Assembly: GCA_937924445.1 (NCBI GenBank)
Contig: CALDSX010000083.1
Coordinates: 1 to 37,167 of the forward strand
Reading direction: 5' to 3'
DNA length: 37,167 nt
Source: an uncultured Chthoniobacterales bacterium
GTDB taxonomy: Bacteria > Verrucomicrobiota > Verrucomicrobiia > Chthoniobacterales > CALDSX01
Below the pieces are notes generated by a model. It searched no databases. It was not told where the DNA came from and saw nothing but the letters and a program-made list of their open reading frames with translations. Every line of letters starts with the position of its first letter. Within the stretch, counting starts at the first letter, position 1. A program made the translations under genes and the position numbers. Shown here one piece after another: positions 15,770 to 24,440 of this stretch.

Positions 15770-17250
15770 CTGCTGAGGAATAGCACGGCGTTGATGTATT
15801 CGGTGGGGTTAATCAGCTGAGCGGCTGCAGCTTCGGCAAAGCTGAGGAGCCCTTGCGGAATAAGGCTGAAGAAAAGAGTGAGCGTTGCCAGCAACATTAC
15901 GGGTATGAAAAAAACCAAGGGAATTCGTCGGGTTGGGTGGTCTCCGGTTGGTGGGGCCTTTAAGAACGCTTCATTCCAGATTTTTATCATGGAAAAAAGG
16001 GTATAGACACCGACGAATAACGCGATAACGGCTGTTACGGCAAAGCCCAAAGAGAGAGCCGACTTCAGCACCAGAAGTTTCGCCCAAAATCCGGATAAAG
16101 GAGGTAAACCTGCAAGGGAAAAAGCAGGCACGATGAAAAGAAAAGAAAACAGCGGGCGCGTTTTCCAATAACCTCCAATTCGTCCGATTACACCACTCCC
16201 CGAGGTATGCTCGAGAATACCAGCCACGAAAAAGAGATTCGTTTTAACCGCAATATGATGGATGGTGTAGAAGATCGAGGACAGCAGGCCACCAAGACCA
16301 CCCATGGCCAGGCCAGCTGTCATGTAACCGATCTGGCTGATGATATGGAATGAAAGAATACGGCGGGCATCCATCTGAGTGGCCGCCCCAAAAACGCCAA
16401 AAAGCATGGTTAACAGAGAGAGAATCAAAAGCAGATCGGCCATTCGCGTGCCCTCCAGAGGAAACACAAGAGTAAAAATACGGATGAGCGCGTATACTCC
16501 CACCTTGGTGAGCAAACCAGCAAACACAGCTGACACCGTTGGCAGCGGGTTGTGGTAGGAGGCGGGCAACCAGGAGTAGAGAGGGAAAAGACCAGCTTTG
16601 ATTCCAAAAGCGGTAAAGATAAGCATCGCTGCAGGAAGCATCGTCTCCCGGTCTGCGGGTGAGGCAAGCTTTAGGGCCAGGTCCGCTAGGTTCAAAGTGC
16701 CGGCCTTTCCGTAAAGCAGACCGATGCCTGTCAGAAACAGGCCAGACGAAATGAAGTTGAGTGTCACGTATTTCATGCCACCACCGATTTGTGCTTTCGA
16801 GCCCCCGGAAGAAATCAGCACAAATGAGGAAACAAGCATTACCTCAAACCAAACAAAAATGTTAAACAAATCACCCGAAAGAAAGGCTCCATACACACCC
16901 CCCAACAGGATGTGAAAAAAGGTGTAGAAACCGGCGCGATTAGCAGCACTACCAACATCGCCAAGTGAAAAAATGGCCGAACAAAAACCGACACATGCCG
17001 AGATCGCAACCATCAAGGCAGTGAGACGATCAGCCACTAGCACAATGCCAAATGGTGCTGCCCAGCCACCGGCATTTAGAACCACCACCCCGGAAGCCTC
17101 CACAGCGGTAAGAAGGGCGATGGAAACTGCAAGCGTTGCCGCTGTGCCAACAACAGCGAGAACGCGCCGGAATATCCCATTTTTAACGAGGATGTTAAGT
17201 GCCGCGCAGAAAAAGGGAATAACAATGGGAAATGCGAGAAGGTTTGACAT
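15766..17250 (-). CDS. mrpD: Mrp Na+/H+ antiporter subunit D
   Basis: MrpD is a proton-translocating membrane subunit homologous to NuoM/NuoN of complex I. The 494-residue protein is predicted to span the membrane about 14 times and contains the Proton_antipo_M core, including FVWFEVMLVSSFVLIS with the conserved charged residue of helix 5, AFGIKAGLFPLYSWLP with the conserved lysine, and FHIISQIGYMTAGLAMGG. Length is standard. A perfect AAGGAGG seven bases ahead of ATG 17250 sets the start, and the ATG overlaps the mrpC stop by one base (TAATG). It therefore belongs to a tightly coupled mrp operon. Confidence 0.93.
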   Translation of the reverse strand: MSNLLAFPIVIPFFCAALNILVKNGIFRRVLAVVGTAATLAVSIALLTAVEASGVVVLNAGGWAAPFGIVLVADRLTALMVAISACVGFCSAIFSLGDVGSAANRAGFYTFFHILLGGVYGAFLSGDLFNIFVWFEVMLVSSFVLISSGGSKAQIGGGMKYVTLNFISSGLFLTGIGLLYGKAGTLNLADLALKLASPADRETMLPAAMLIFTAFGIKAGLFPLYSWLPASYHNPLPTVSAVFAGLLTKVGVYALIRIFTLVFPLEGTRMADLLLILSLLTMLFGVFGAATQMDARRILSFHIISQIGYMTAGLAMGGLGGLLSSIFYTIHHIAVKTNLFFVAGILEHTSGSGVIGRIGGYWKTRPLFSFLFIVPAFSLAGLPPLSGFWAKLLVLKSALSLGFAVTAVIALFVGVYTLFSMIKIWNEAFLKAPPTGDHPTRRIPLVFFIPVMLLATLTLFFSLIPQGLLSFAEAAAAQLINPTEYINAVLFLSR

Positions 17251-17588
17251 TAATCCTCCTTGAGCTGGTCAAGATCAACCGCTCCCGCCTGCTCGCGGGC
17301 CTTGCGAAAAAGCGCAAGTGAAAAACCAATCATGCCAAGACCTATGACGATAGCAGTCAAAATTAAAGCCTGCGGGAGTGGATCAGCCACCGGCTGTGGG
17401 GTGTTGCCACTGCCATCCAAAATAGGCGCGTGCCCAGTCGTCAAACCTGCGGAGGTGAAAATTAAGAGATTTACTCCTTGCCCAAAGAGCAATAATCCAA
17501 GGAGAACGCGCACCAAGTTGCGTGAGAGAAGAAAATAAAAAGAGACGCCAAATAAAACGCCAATGAGCAAAACGGTCCAAATTTCCAC
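17250..17588 (-). CDS. mrpC: Mrp Na+/H+ antiporter subunit C
   Basis: The 112-residue membrane protein is homologous to NuoK and carries three predicted helices. The family signature DPLPQALILTAIVIGLGM, before the third helix, is fully present. Length matches MrpC (~113). The start is GTG at 17588, preceded by GGGGGAG and overlapping the mrpB stop by one base (TAGTG). It acts with MrpA and MrpD in the antiporter membrane arm. Confidence 0.92.
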   Translation of the reverse strand: MEIWTVLLIGVLFGVSFYFLLSRNLVRVLLGLLLFGQGVNLLIFTSAGLTTGHAPILDGSGNTPQPVADPLPQALILTAIVIGLGMIGFSLALFRKAREQAGAVDLDQLKED

Positions 17589-18016
17589 TAGTCTCCCCCT
17601 TTAGATTCGAACAAAAGCACGAGGTGGGATGCGATACCCACGACGAGCAGATAAACCCCGATGTCAAAAAGCATTGGTGTGCCCGGTTTGACGTCACCCG
17701 CCACAATGGTCGGAATGATTCCGTAATGCCAGAGGCCTTTGAAAAAAGCCTCTCCCATAAGCACCGGCATCAGACCCGCAAGCAAAGCCAGAAGCATACC
17801 CGTCCCTATCCACACAGAGGGAGCGAAAAGAAGAAAAGTCTTCATCCGCGCGGATCCATTTGCAAACCCAACGAGGGCAAATGCCGATGCCGCGAGCAAA
17901 CCCCCGATGAACCCACCCCCAGGTAAGTTATGCCCGCGAAAAAGGAGAATGATTGAAAGAGTCAGTTGTAACGGAAAAAGCAGTCTAGAAATAATAGAAA
18001 GTGGAATGGAATTCAT
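17588..18016 (-). CDS. mrpB: Mrp Na+/H+ antiporter subunit B
   Basis: MrpB is a small membrane subunit of the antiporter. The 142-residue protein has four predicted helices and the conserved LFRGHNLPGGGFIGGLLAAS segment, ending with DIGVYLLVVGIASHL. The frame is open further upstream to 18220, but ATG 18016 is preferred: GGAGAGGAG lies just upstream, the length matches the family (~143), and the extension would overlap the end of mrpA with unrelated arginine-rich sequence. The gap to mrpA is 16 bp. Confidence 0.92.
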   Translation of the reverse strand: MNSIPLSIISRLLFPLQLTLSIILLFRGHNLPGGGFIGGLLAASAFALVGFANGSARMKTFLLFAPSVWIGTGMLLALLAGLMPVLMGEAFFKGLWHYGIIPTIVAGDVKPGTPMLFDIGVYLLVVGIASHLVLLFESKGGD

Positions 18017-18032
18017 TTTGAGCGCTCCTCTC

Positions 18033-20417
18033 CTACGAAAGAGTTTCCTTAAAGCCCGGTTTGCGTTGGGAGATGACTTTCTTGAAGGACAACTGATATC
18101 TCCTTCCAGCTCCGGTTTCACTCCGCCCCGGACTGCCGCGTAAGACAGCCGACGCCCCAAGAGCCGCCACCGCCAAAACAATGATCTCTCCCATCGTGTC
18201 GAGGGCCCGGAAGTCAACAAGAATCACGTTCACCACGTTGTTGCCCTTTGCGACGGGAGCATTCTCCAAGTAGAAAGAGGAAATCGAATCATTTGTGTGA
18301 ACCCAGAAAGAGTGAAGGGTGACAATCGCAAAGAGCAAACCAACACCCACGCTGAGCATCAGATCACGAAGGCGCATCCCCCTTCCCTCTTGGAATCGAG
18401 GCAAATGCCCAATAACGAGAAGCATGAGGATAAGAAGAATTGTCTCGACAAAAAATTGGGTGAGAGCCAAATCCGGCGCCCCATGCCATGAAAATAGGAG
18501 GGCGATGCCGAAGCCAACCACGCCAAACCCGGAAAGAACCGCAAGCCGACTCTTAGCCACAGCAGCAAAGATGGCCGAACCGCACATCAAAAGGATCAAA
18601 ATAATCAGCGCAGGTGGAGCAGACAAAAAGAGGTCTGGTGACTGAAAGGCGAAGTGCCAAGCTTCCACCTTCCATACGGCCCAGAGAAGAGCCATTCCGG
18701 TAAAGGCTATCATTACCGCAACGTAACCGCGCAGGTAGCCGTGTTGGCTCAACCTAGTGAGATATCTGGCAGCTCCGAGTGTTCCATCAAATAAAAGATC
18801 AAAAGTGCGGTCGCCGTTCCATCCTTTAACCAGTGCGCCGAGCCATTCACGGAATCGTCGTAAAATCTTGATCACCATAAAAACAGCAGCGCCCAAAATC
18901 AGTGTTAACACACTCAAAACGAGCACAGGATTAATCCCGTGCCAAAGCGCTAACTTTATTTTTAACGGCTCCCCGCGAACAGCCTCAATAGCCGGTCGGA
19001 TAACACTCTCCTGCAAAAGGTGAGGCATACTACCCCAAATAATACTGAGAGTCGCAAGCAAAAGTGGTCCGAACCACATTGTCCAGGAAACTTCGTGGCC
19101 GTGGATGTTATCGTCAAGTTTTGTTCTCAAGTAAGGTCGCAGTCCGGCCGCAGTGGCCGTGGCAACAATAAGGATATTCGAAGCCACACCTGCGGAAAGC
19201 ACCAGGCCGGCAATTTGTGGTGCCTGAAGTTTTGCCTCATACATCAGTTCTTTACCGAGGAACCCCAACATTGGTGGAAAACCGCACATGGAAAGTCCCG
19301 AAATAATGGCCGCCGTCGCGCTCAAAGGCATTTCCCGCAGCAACCCACCAAGCCGCCGAACATCTCTTGTGTGAACAGCATGATCCACCGACCCGGAAAC
19401 AAGAAAAAGCGCCGCTTTGTAAGCAGCATGAACGATAAGGAATACAACCATGGCTTTGTGAGCTTCTACAGTCCCGAGCCCTGTGAGCATCGTGAGAGTT
19501 CCCAGTGAACTGACAGTCGAGTAAGCAAGCAGCCGCTTTAAGTCAGTCTGGGCAAAGGCAATAACCGCACCAATCAGCATCGTAATGGCGCCAAATCCCG
19601 TCACAATTGTATGCCACTCCGGCGTCCCACCGAGTGCGGGGAAAAGGCGTGCCAACAGAAAGACACCCGCCTTGACCATCGTGGCGGAATGGAGGAGCGC
19701 ACTTACCGGAGCCGGCGCAGCCATGGCACCCGGCAACCAGAAATGGAATGGGAACTGCGCTGATTTTGTGAATGCTCCAGCCAGGACAAGCAACAGAATG
19801 AGCAGATAACGCGGATCGCCAACAAGGTTCTCGCGTTGCAGCAATACCTCCGTCAACGAGAATGTGCCACATCGCATTCCTATCAAAATAAGGCCGGCGA
19901 GCAGAGCAAGGCCCCCGCAACCGGTAATCAAGAGAGCACGGAGAGCAGAGCGCCGGGCCATCGCATCTGTGTGATAGTGACTGATTAAAAAGTAGGACGC
20001 CACGCTGGTCAGCTCCCAAAAGATAAACAGAAGAATAAGATTTTCAGCCGCCACCAGCCCGGCCATTGCGATCAGAAAAAAGAGCACCAGCCCAAAAAAA
20101 CGCCCCTGCAAGGGATCGTCTTTGAGATAACCCACGCTGTAAATCAAAACTAACGCGCCGATTCCGTAGATGAGCAGCAAGAAAAGCAGACTCAGGCCAT
20201 CTAGACGAAAAGAAAGATCCACACCCAGCGAGGAAATCCACGGTGTCTTTTCGAGAAAAACAGCCCCAGTTGAAATTTCGGGTAAGGACTTAAAAGTGCG
20301 ATAGAATAACCCCGCCGGGGCCAGCGCGAGCAGCAAACCGGCACGCGGACCGATAAGCGACCGAAGCGGCACCGCAAGCAGCGAAGAAATAAGCAGAATG
20401 GCCAGCGCTGAAATCAC
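18033..20417 (-). CDS. mrpA: Mrp Na+/H+ antiporter subunit A
   Basis: The 794-residue protein is the largest subunit, homologous to NuoL with a C-terminal extension. It contains the N-terminal Proton_antipo region (LLFIFWELTSVASYFLISHY), the Proton_antipo_M core (TKSAQFPFHFWLPGAMAAPA and LHSATMVKAGVFLLARL), a MrpA-specific domain around residues 610-690 (WHGAPDLALTQFFVETILLI), and a last helix region (VILVDFRALDTMGEIIVLA) typical of MrpA/MbhD-E ends. The whole protein has about 20 predicted membrane helices and normal length. GTG 20417 is the start, preceded by GGAAGCGGA. It lies 45 bp downstream of the NhaD-type gene. Confidence 0.92.
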   Translation of the reverse strand: MISALAILLISSLLAVPLRSLIGPRAGLLLALAPAGLFYRTFKSLPEISTGAVFLEKTPWISSLGVDLSFRLDGLSLLFLLLIYGIGALVLIYSVGYLKDDPLQGRFFGLVLFFLIAMAGLVAAENLILLFIFWELTSVASYFLISHYHTDAMARRSALRALLITGCGGLALLAGLILIGMRCGTFSLTEVLLQRENLVGDPRYLLILLLVLAGAFTKSAQFPFHFWLPGAMAAPAPVSALLHSATMVKAGVFLLARLFPALGGTPEWHTIVTGFGAITMLIGAVIAFAQTDLKRLLAYSTVSSLGTLTMLTGLGTVEAHKAMVVFLIVHAAYKAALFLVSGSVDHAVHTRDVRRLGGLLREMPLSATAAIISGLSMCGFPPMLGFLGKELMYEAKLQAPQIAGLVLSAGVASNILIVATATAAGLRPYLRTKLDDNIHGHEVSWTMWFGPLLLATLSIIWGSMPHLLQESVIRPAIEAVRGEPLKIKLALWHGINPVLVLSVLTLILGAAVFMVIKILRRFREWLGALVKGWNGDRTFDLLFDGTLGAARYLTRLSQHGYLRGYVAVMIAFTGMALLWAVWKVEAWHFAFQSPDLFLSAPPALIILILLMCGSAIFAAVAKSRLAVLSGFGVVGFGIALLFSWHGAPDLALTQFFVETILLILMLLVIGHLPRFQEGRGMRLRDLMLSVGVGLLFAIVTLHSFWVHTNDSISSFYLENAPVAKGNNVVNVILVDFRALDTMGEIIVLAVAALGASAVLRGSPGRSETGAGRRYQLSFKKVISQRKPGFKETLS

Positions 20418-20462
20418 TCCGCTTCCGATATACCGTTTCCAGCCTCGCGCAACCGTTAGCTC

Positions 20463-21836
20463 TCAGAAAATGCGCCAGGGCGAAAAAAATATCACCGCAA
20501 TCAGCACCAGAGAGGGTAGCAGGTGAGGAAGCGAGTAACGGAAAATGTAACCAAAAAATGATGGGCAATTAACCTTGGCGTTTTCTGCAATGCTTTTGAC
20601 AAGAAAATTTGGGCCGTTGCCGATATAGGTCATTGCGCCGAAAAAAACCGCGCCGAGAGAAATAGCGAGCAAATGGTCCCCCTGCTCAGACACAAATCGG
20701 CTCACATCTCCCCGGTCATCGAGTTGTAGGTGGAAATGGCCAAAGTCCGCCGCGACGATGCTCAAGTAGGTCGGTGCATTATCTAAAACCGAAGAAAGAA
20801 ACCCGGTCGCAAAAAAGAAGTGCATAGGAATTTCAAGACCAAACTGTTCTGAATGCAGTTCGAGATAATCGAGAGCTGGCACCATCGTGAGAAATATCCC
20901 AAAAAACAGCCAGGCAACTTCCTTTATTGGATGAAAGTTAAACTTATTCCGTTGATGGATTTCTTTGGGGGTAAGAAACCACGATGCCAAGGCCGCAATA
21001 ATCATAATCGTCTCTCGCAAAAAGAAAGGTTGCGAGATAAATACCGCACCGAGGATCACAGCTATGAGAAAAACATTATTTAAACCCGAAATTCGGAATT
21101 CTTCTTCTGCTGTTTCCATCTCTCGAATTTCTTTCGGGGCTTTGAGAAAATTTCGTTGGTCTAAAAAATAAAAAATTCCGATGAGCAAAGAATTCTCCAG
21201 GAGCCAGGCGGGGAGACAAGCAGTAAGCGTCCAAAAAAAGGGAACTCCGCGGAGGAACCCGAGGAAGAGCGGCGGATTGCCAATGGGTGTGAGGCAACCG
21301 CCGACATTGCTCACGATAAAGATGAAAAAGACAATATGAAATGCGGTGATGCGATAACGGTTCATTCGTATCCATGGCCTAATGAGGAGCATTGAGGCAC
21401 CGGTCGTACCAAGAATGTTGGAGAGTACGGCACCTATAGCCAGGAAGAGAGAGTTTACCAAAGGAGTGGCCTCACCTTTGACTCCGATATGAATACCTCC
21501 GGCCACAACGTAGAGGGATCCGACCAAGACAATGAAGCTTGCGTATTCCACCAGTGAATGCTGGAGCCGGTTCACATCATGAAATCCGAAAATGTAGATT
21601 CACGATGTGATCGAGGCCAAACCCAAAGCTACTTTGGGATAATGTCGTTCCCAAAAATGCGGTGCGAGAAACGGCATCGCAGCAATGCTCAGCAGCAGGA
21701 TCAGGAATGGCAACACCATCCACGGCGCTGGGTCGGGTTTACCATGGCCTAATTCCGCTATGGCACTACACAAAAAAGGCACAGACCCTGAGGCATCGAG
21801 TTTCCCAAGCACGAAAGATTCAAGAGCAAACAACAT
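20463..21836 (-). pseudogene. NhaD-type Na+/H+ antiporter interrupted by an in-frame TGA
   Basis: One continuous frame of 457 codons encodes a membrane protein of the ion-transporter (NhaD/ArsB/CitMHS) superfamily, broken by a single TGA at 21600-21602 (codon 79). The upstream part (from ATG 21836) ends HYPKVALGLASITS; downstream the same frame resumes IYIFGFHDVNRL and carries the family core: YVVAGGIHI, NILGTTGASMLLIRPWIRMN, VSNVGGCLTPIGNPPLFLG and YIGNGPNFLVKSIAEN. Without the stop the protein would be full length, and no frame change is needed. A GTG at 21575 could restart translation, but the product would lack the first helices. Explanations are a recent nonsense mutation, an assembly error, or readthrough; other genes here end normally in TGA, so a changed genetic code is unlikely. 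Confidence 0.8.
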
Positions 21837-21912
21837 GATTTGCCACTCAGATTAAATACCGTAGATACCGGGCGCGAACCGTGAGGAGATCACTCAGGTA
21901 ACGCGCACCCTG

Positions 21913-22866
21913 CTAACTCCCCAACCCTTTACGAACCTCGTCGAGTGTCCCTGCCGAGCCGAGCTTGGTGTTTTTATGCGAAATAAATGCCGCATACTCA
22001 TTCATAAAAATTTTGCCTGGCGGGCGGAAATCAAATTCCGATGGTTTGTCGCGGAAAAATTCGCGGTGCACACGAGTCCAGACAAGGCGGCCGTCGGTGT
22101 CTATGTTGACCTTAGTAACACCGAGTTTGGCGGCCGGGAGATATTCGTTCTCATCCACCCCACAAGCAGAAGGATCAAGCTGACCACCTGCGGCATTAAT
22201 TCGGCAAACCTCTTCTGCTGGAACGCTTGAGCTGCCATGCATAACGATGGGAATACCGGGGATGCGTTTGTTGATCTCCTCAATAACGTTGAAATGAAGA
22301 CTCTGCCGCCCTTTAAATTTGTAGGCCCCGTGACTGGTGCCAATGGCGGCTGCCAGAGCATCACATCCTGTCCGCTGAATGAACTCGGCCGCTTCGTCAG
22401 GATTGGTCAGGCAGGCATTCCCCTCTTCAACAACGATATCCTCTTCCACTCCTCCGAGCATACCGAGTTCCGCTTCGACACTGACACCCTTTGCGTGAGC
22501 GCGATCCACAACGCGCTTGGTGATCGCCACGTTTTCCTCAAATGGATGATGTGATGCATCAATCATCACGGAGCTGTAAAAACCGGAATCAATGCAATCA
22601 TAGCATGTCTCTTCGTCTCCATGATCGAGGTGCACCGCAAAGATTGCCTCAGGATAGATTTCGTCGCAGGCGCGAATAATAGCCTCGATGATTTTTTTGT
22701 GGGTGTAGGCGCGCGCACCTTTCGAAAGCTGGATGATGAACGGAGCCTTGGAGTCAAGGCAACCTCTGAATAAGCCAACCGCTTGTTCGGCATTGTTGAT
22801 ATTGTACGCGCCGATGGCGAACTTTCGGTAGGCGATTTTATAAAGCGCAGCAGTGGTAACGATCAT
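21913..22866 (-). CDS. fba: Class II fructose-bisphosphate aldolase
   Basis: The zinc enzyme cleaves fructose 1,6-bisphosphate to dihydroxyacetone phosphate and glyceraldehyde 3-phosphate in glycolysis, or runs in reverse in gluconeogenesis. It shows FAVHLDHGD (catalytic Asp and first zinc His), SVMIDASHHPFEENV, VEAELGMLGGVEED, AIGTSHGAYKFKG and VMHGSSSVP with later zinc ligands, and VTKVNIDTD for phosphate binding. ATG 22866 (MIVTTAALYKIAY) fits the family N-terminus and gives 317 residues; a GTG six codons upstream at 22884 is possible. An insert before the KVNIDTD segment (residues ~235-260) is typical of the longer type-B variants. It lies between kdsB and the NhaD-type gene with ~75-bp gaps on both sides. 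Confidence 0.92.
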   Translation of the reverse strand: MIVTTAALYKIAYRKFAIGAYNINNAEQAVGLFRGCLDSKAPFIIQLSKGARAYTHKKIIEAIIRACDEIYPEAIFAVHLDHGDEETCYDCIDSGFYSSVMIDASHHPFEENVAITKRVVDRAHAKGVSVEAELGMLGGVEEDIVVEEGNACLTNPDEAAEFIQRTGCDALAAAIGTSHGAYKFKGRQSLHFNVIEEINKRIPGIPIVMHGSSSVPAEEVCRINAAGGQLDPSACGVDENEYLPAAKLGVTKVNIDTDGRLVWTRVHREFFRDKPSEFDFRPPGKIFMNEYAAFISHKNTKLGSAGTLDEVRKGLGS

Positions 22867-22938
22867 AAGAAGGATAAATTCCACTGGCTTAAAAAAACGT
22901 TCAAGAGAAAACTTGCACTCGATTAAAAAGAGAAGGTC

Positions 22939-23697
22939 TTATGAAGGTACAGTCCGCAAGACTCTGCGACGTGTTTTAATAAGTCGGGCGACAGTCTCGA
23001 GATCTTCAGGAGTGTCGATTCCCGGCGGAACGCTTTTTGTTAGCACAACACCAATCGAAGATCCTGCGTGCAATGCGCGGAGTTGCTCGAGTGATTCGGC
23101 ACGCTCGATTGCTGGACGGGGCATTTTGACAAACCTCAGCAAGAAGGCACGGCGAAAAGCGTAGATGCCTATGTGGCGAAGCGGGCGAAGCCCTGAGACA
23201 CGCTCCCGCTCGAATGGAATAAGGCTCCTTGAGAAATAAAGTGCCCGGTTGCGCGCGTCACACACGACTTTGACAACGTTTGGCGAGACGGGATCCTCAT
23301 CCCTCGCAAATGGAGCAGCTGCTGTGGCCATCGGGAGGGCGCGATCCTCCCGCAACCGCAACGCCAGGGCCGAAATCAACCCGGGAGGGATAAGAGGTTC
23401 ATCTCCTTGAACGTTAATGACCACCCCGAAGCCACGGAGTTTTGCAGCGACCTCCGCGACGCGGTCTGTTCCCGTCGCATGCTGGGGGGACGTGAGGGCC
23501 ACCTCGGCCCCAAATGCAAAAACCGTCTCTGCAATGCGCATGTCGTCCGTCGCAATAATCACAGAATCAACACCGTCTGCGGCCTGACAACGTTCCCAAA
23601 CATGCTGGATGATCGGTTTACCGACCAGAGAGACAAGAGGTTTGCCTGGAAAGCGTGTTGAGCCGTAACGGGCCGGAATGATTACCGCTGTCTTCAA
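22939..23697 (-). CDS. kdsB: 3-deoxy-manno-octulosonate cytidylyltransferase (CMP-Kdo synthetase)
   Basis: KdsB activates Kdo with CTP for lipopolysaccharide inner-core synthesis in the cytoplasm, so the organism should make a Gram-negative outer membrane. The 252-residue protein shows the nucleotidyltransferase start VIIPARYGSTRFPGKPL, TDDMRIAETV, the characteristic NVQGDEPLIPPGLI and HIGIYAFRRAFLL. The length is normal. The start is a TTG at 23697: the preceding GGAG ends nine bases upstream and the previous gene's stop is 4 bp away, so the two genes are translationally linked. Confidence 0.93.
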   Translation of the reverse strand: MKTAVIIPARYGSTRFPGKPLVSLVGKPIIQHVWERCQAADGVDSVIIATDDMRIAETVFAFGAEVALTSPQHATGTDRVAEVAAKLRGFGVVINVQGDEPLIPPGLISALALRLREDRALPMATAAAPFARDEDPVSPNVVKVVCDARNRALYFSRSLIPFERERVSGLRPLRHIGIYAFRRAFLLRFVKMPRPAIERAESLEQLRALHAGSSIGVVLTKSVPPGIDTPEDLETVARLIKTRRRVLRTVPS

Positions 23698-23701
23698 GAG
23701 G

Positions 23702-24397
23702 TTACTCTCCTTTGGGCACTACTTTTTGCGCACGGTGTCTTTCAATAACCAGTGCGTCTTGATCTATGCCAACGTGCGCAGCCTCGCCGAGGAGAACGCC
23801 CATTTCGCCAGTGCGCCGCTCAATATAAACCGAGATAAACTGATTCATTGGCCCAAGAAGATAGGATGGTAGAATTCGGTCCCCGGTTTTAAACGCTTTA
23901 AAGCCGACTGAGAAACGTTTTTTCATGACGATTGGACCGAGTTCGAGATGCCCGTTGAGATATCTTTCTTCAACAAAAGGAAGGCCTCTGAGGGGAAATG
24001 TGGCTTCGGCAGCGAGTTGGTTATTAATGATTGTAAAATAAAGTCGGCCACGAAAGGTGTTCCAGCCCGGCGCGGCAGCGATAAGGGCGTTGAGATCGTT
24101 TGCGGAGAGTCTGAGCTGGCGGATGGACCCGGTGTTATCAGAGAGAAAATCCCTGATCCGACTTTGAATTTCGGCCAACTCGTCGGGGCTGGGCTCACTT
24201 ACGGGCAACTGAAGAGGAGTGTCAGAGGTGAACGGCTTGAAAAATGCCATCACCTGAAAGGTTCCCCAGACCAAACCGCAGATAGCAAACAAAGCGACTA
24301 ATGCCAGAAGCGTAAAAGCCTTGAACAAAGGGTCTTTTTTGAAAAACGCTCTGATTGCTGCTGCGCCCTGGATGTTCTCAGAACCAAGGCTGTTCAT
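23702..24397 (-). CDS. Membrane-anchored hypothetical protein
   Basis: The 231-residue product is not recognised. It has a short cytoplasmic N-terminus, one membrane helix at about residues 30-52 (FTLLALVALFAICGLVWGTF) and a ~175-residue extracytoplasmic domain of mixed alpha/beta composition, with a segment LRLSANDLNALIAAAPGWN followed by strands. This resembles small single-pass proteins often annotated only as hypothetical in verrucomicrobia, a recollection rather than a search. ATG 24397 is chosen; a TTG four codons upstream is possible. It is 4 bp from kdsB and belongs to a run of envelope-related genes. Confidence 0.75.
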   Translation of the reverse strand: MNSLGSENIQGAAAIRAFFKKDPLFKAFTLLALVALFAICGLVWGTFQVMAFFKPFTSDTPLQLPVSEPSPDELAEIQSRIRDFLSDNTGSIRQLRLSANDLNALIAAAPGWNTFRGRLYFTIINNQLAAEATFPLRGLPFVEERYLNGHLELGPIVMKKRFSVGFKAFKTGDRILPSYLLGPMNQFISVYIERRTGEMGVLLGEAAHVGIDQDALVIERHRAQKVVPKGE

Positions 24398-24440
24398 AGT
24401 AATAACCAAAAGTCTAGAGGAGCCTCGGGTTGTTTTTTGG

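Noticed and set aside
17588-18220. Long form of MrpB starting at 18220
   Set aside because: The extra 68 residues are arginine-rich and overlap mrpA; ATG 18016 has a good SD and gives the family length.
19020-19508. 162-codon plus-strand ORF opposite mrpA
   Set aside because: Antisense shadow of conserved membrane-protein sequence, rich in His/Asn/Lys; no independent support.
21600-21602. Selenocysteine or altered genetic code as explanation of the NhaD TGA
   Set aside because: Other genes in the window end in TGA as a normal stop, and I see no clear bacterial SECIS hairpin just after this TGA; no selenoprotein is known in this family.
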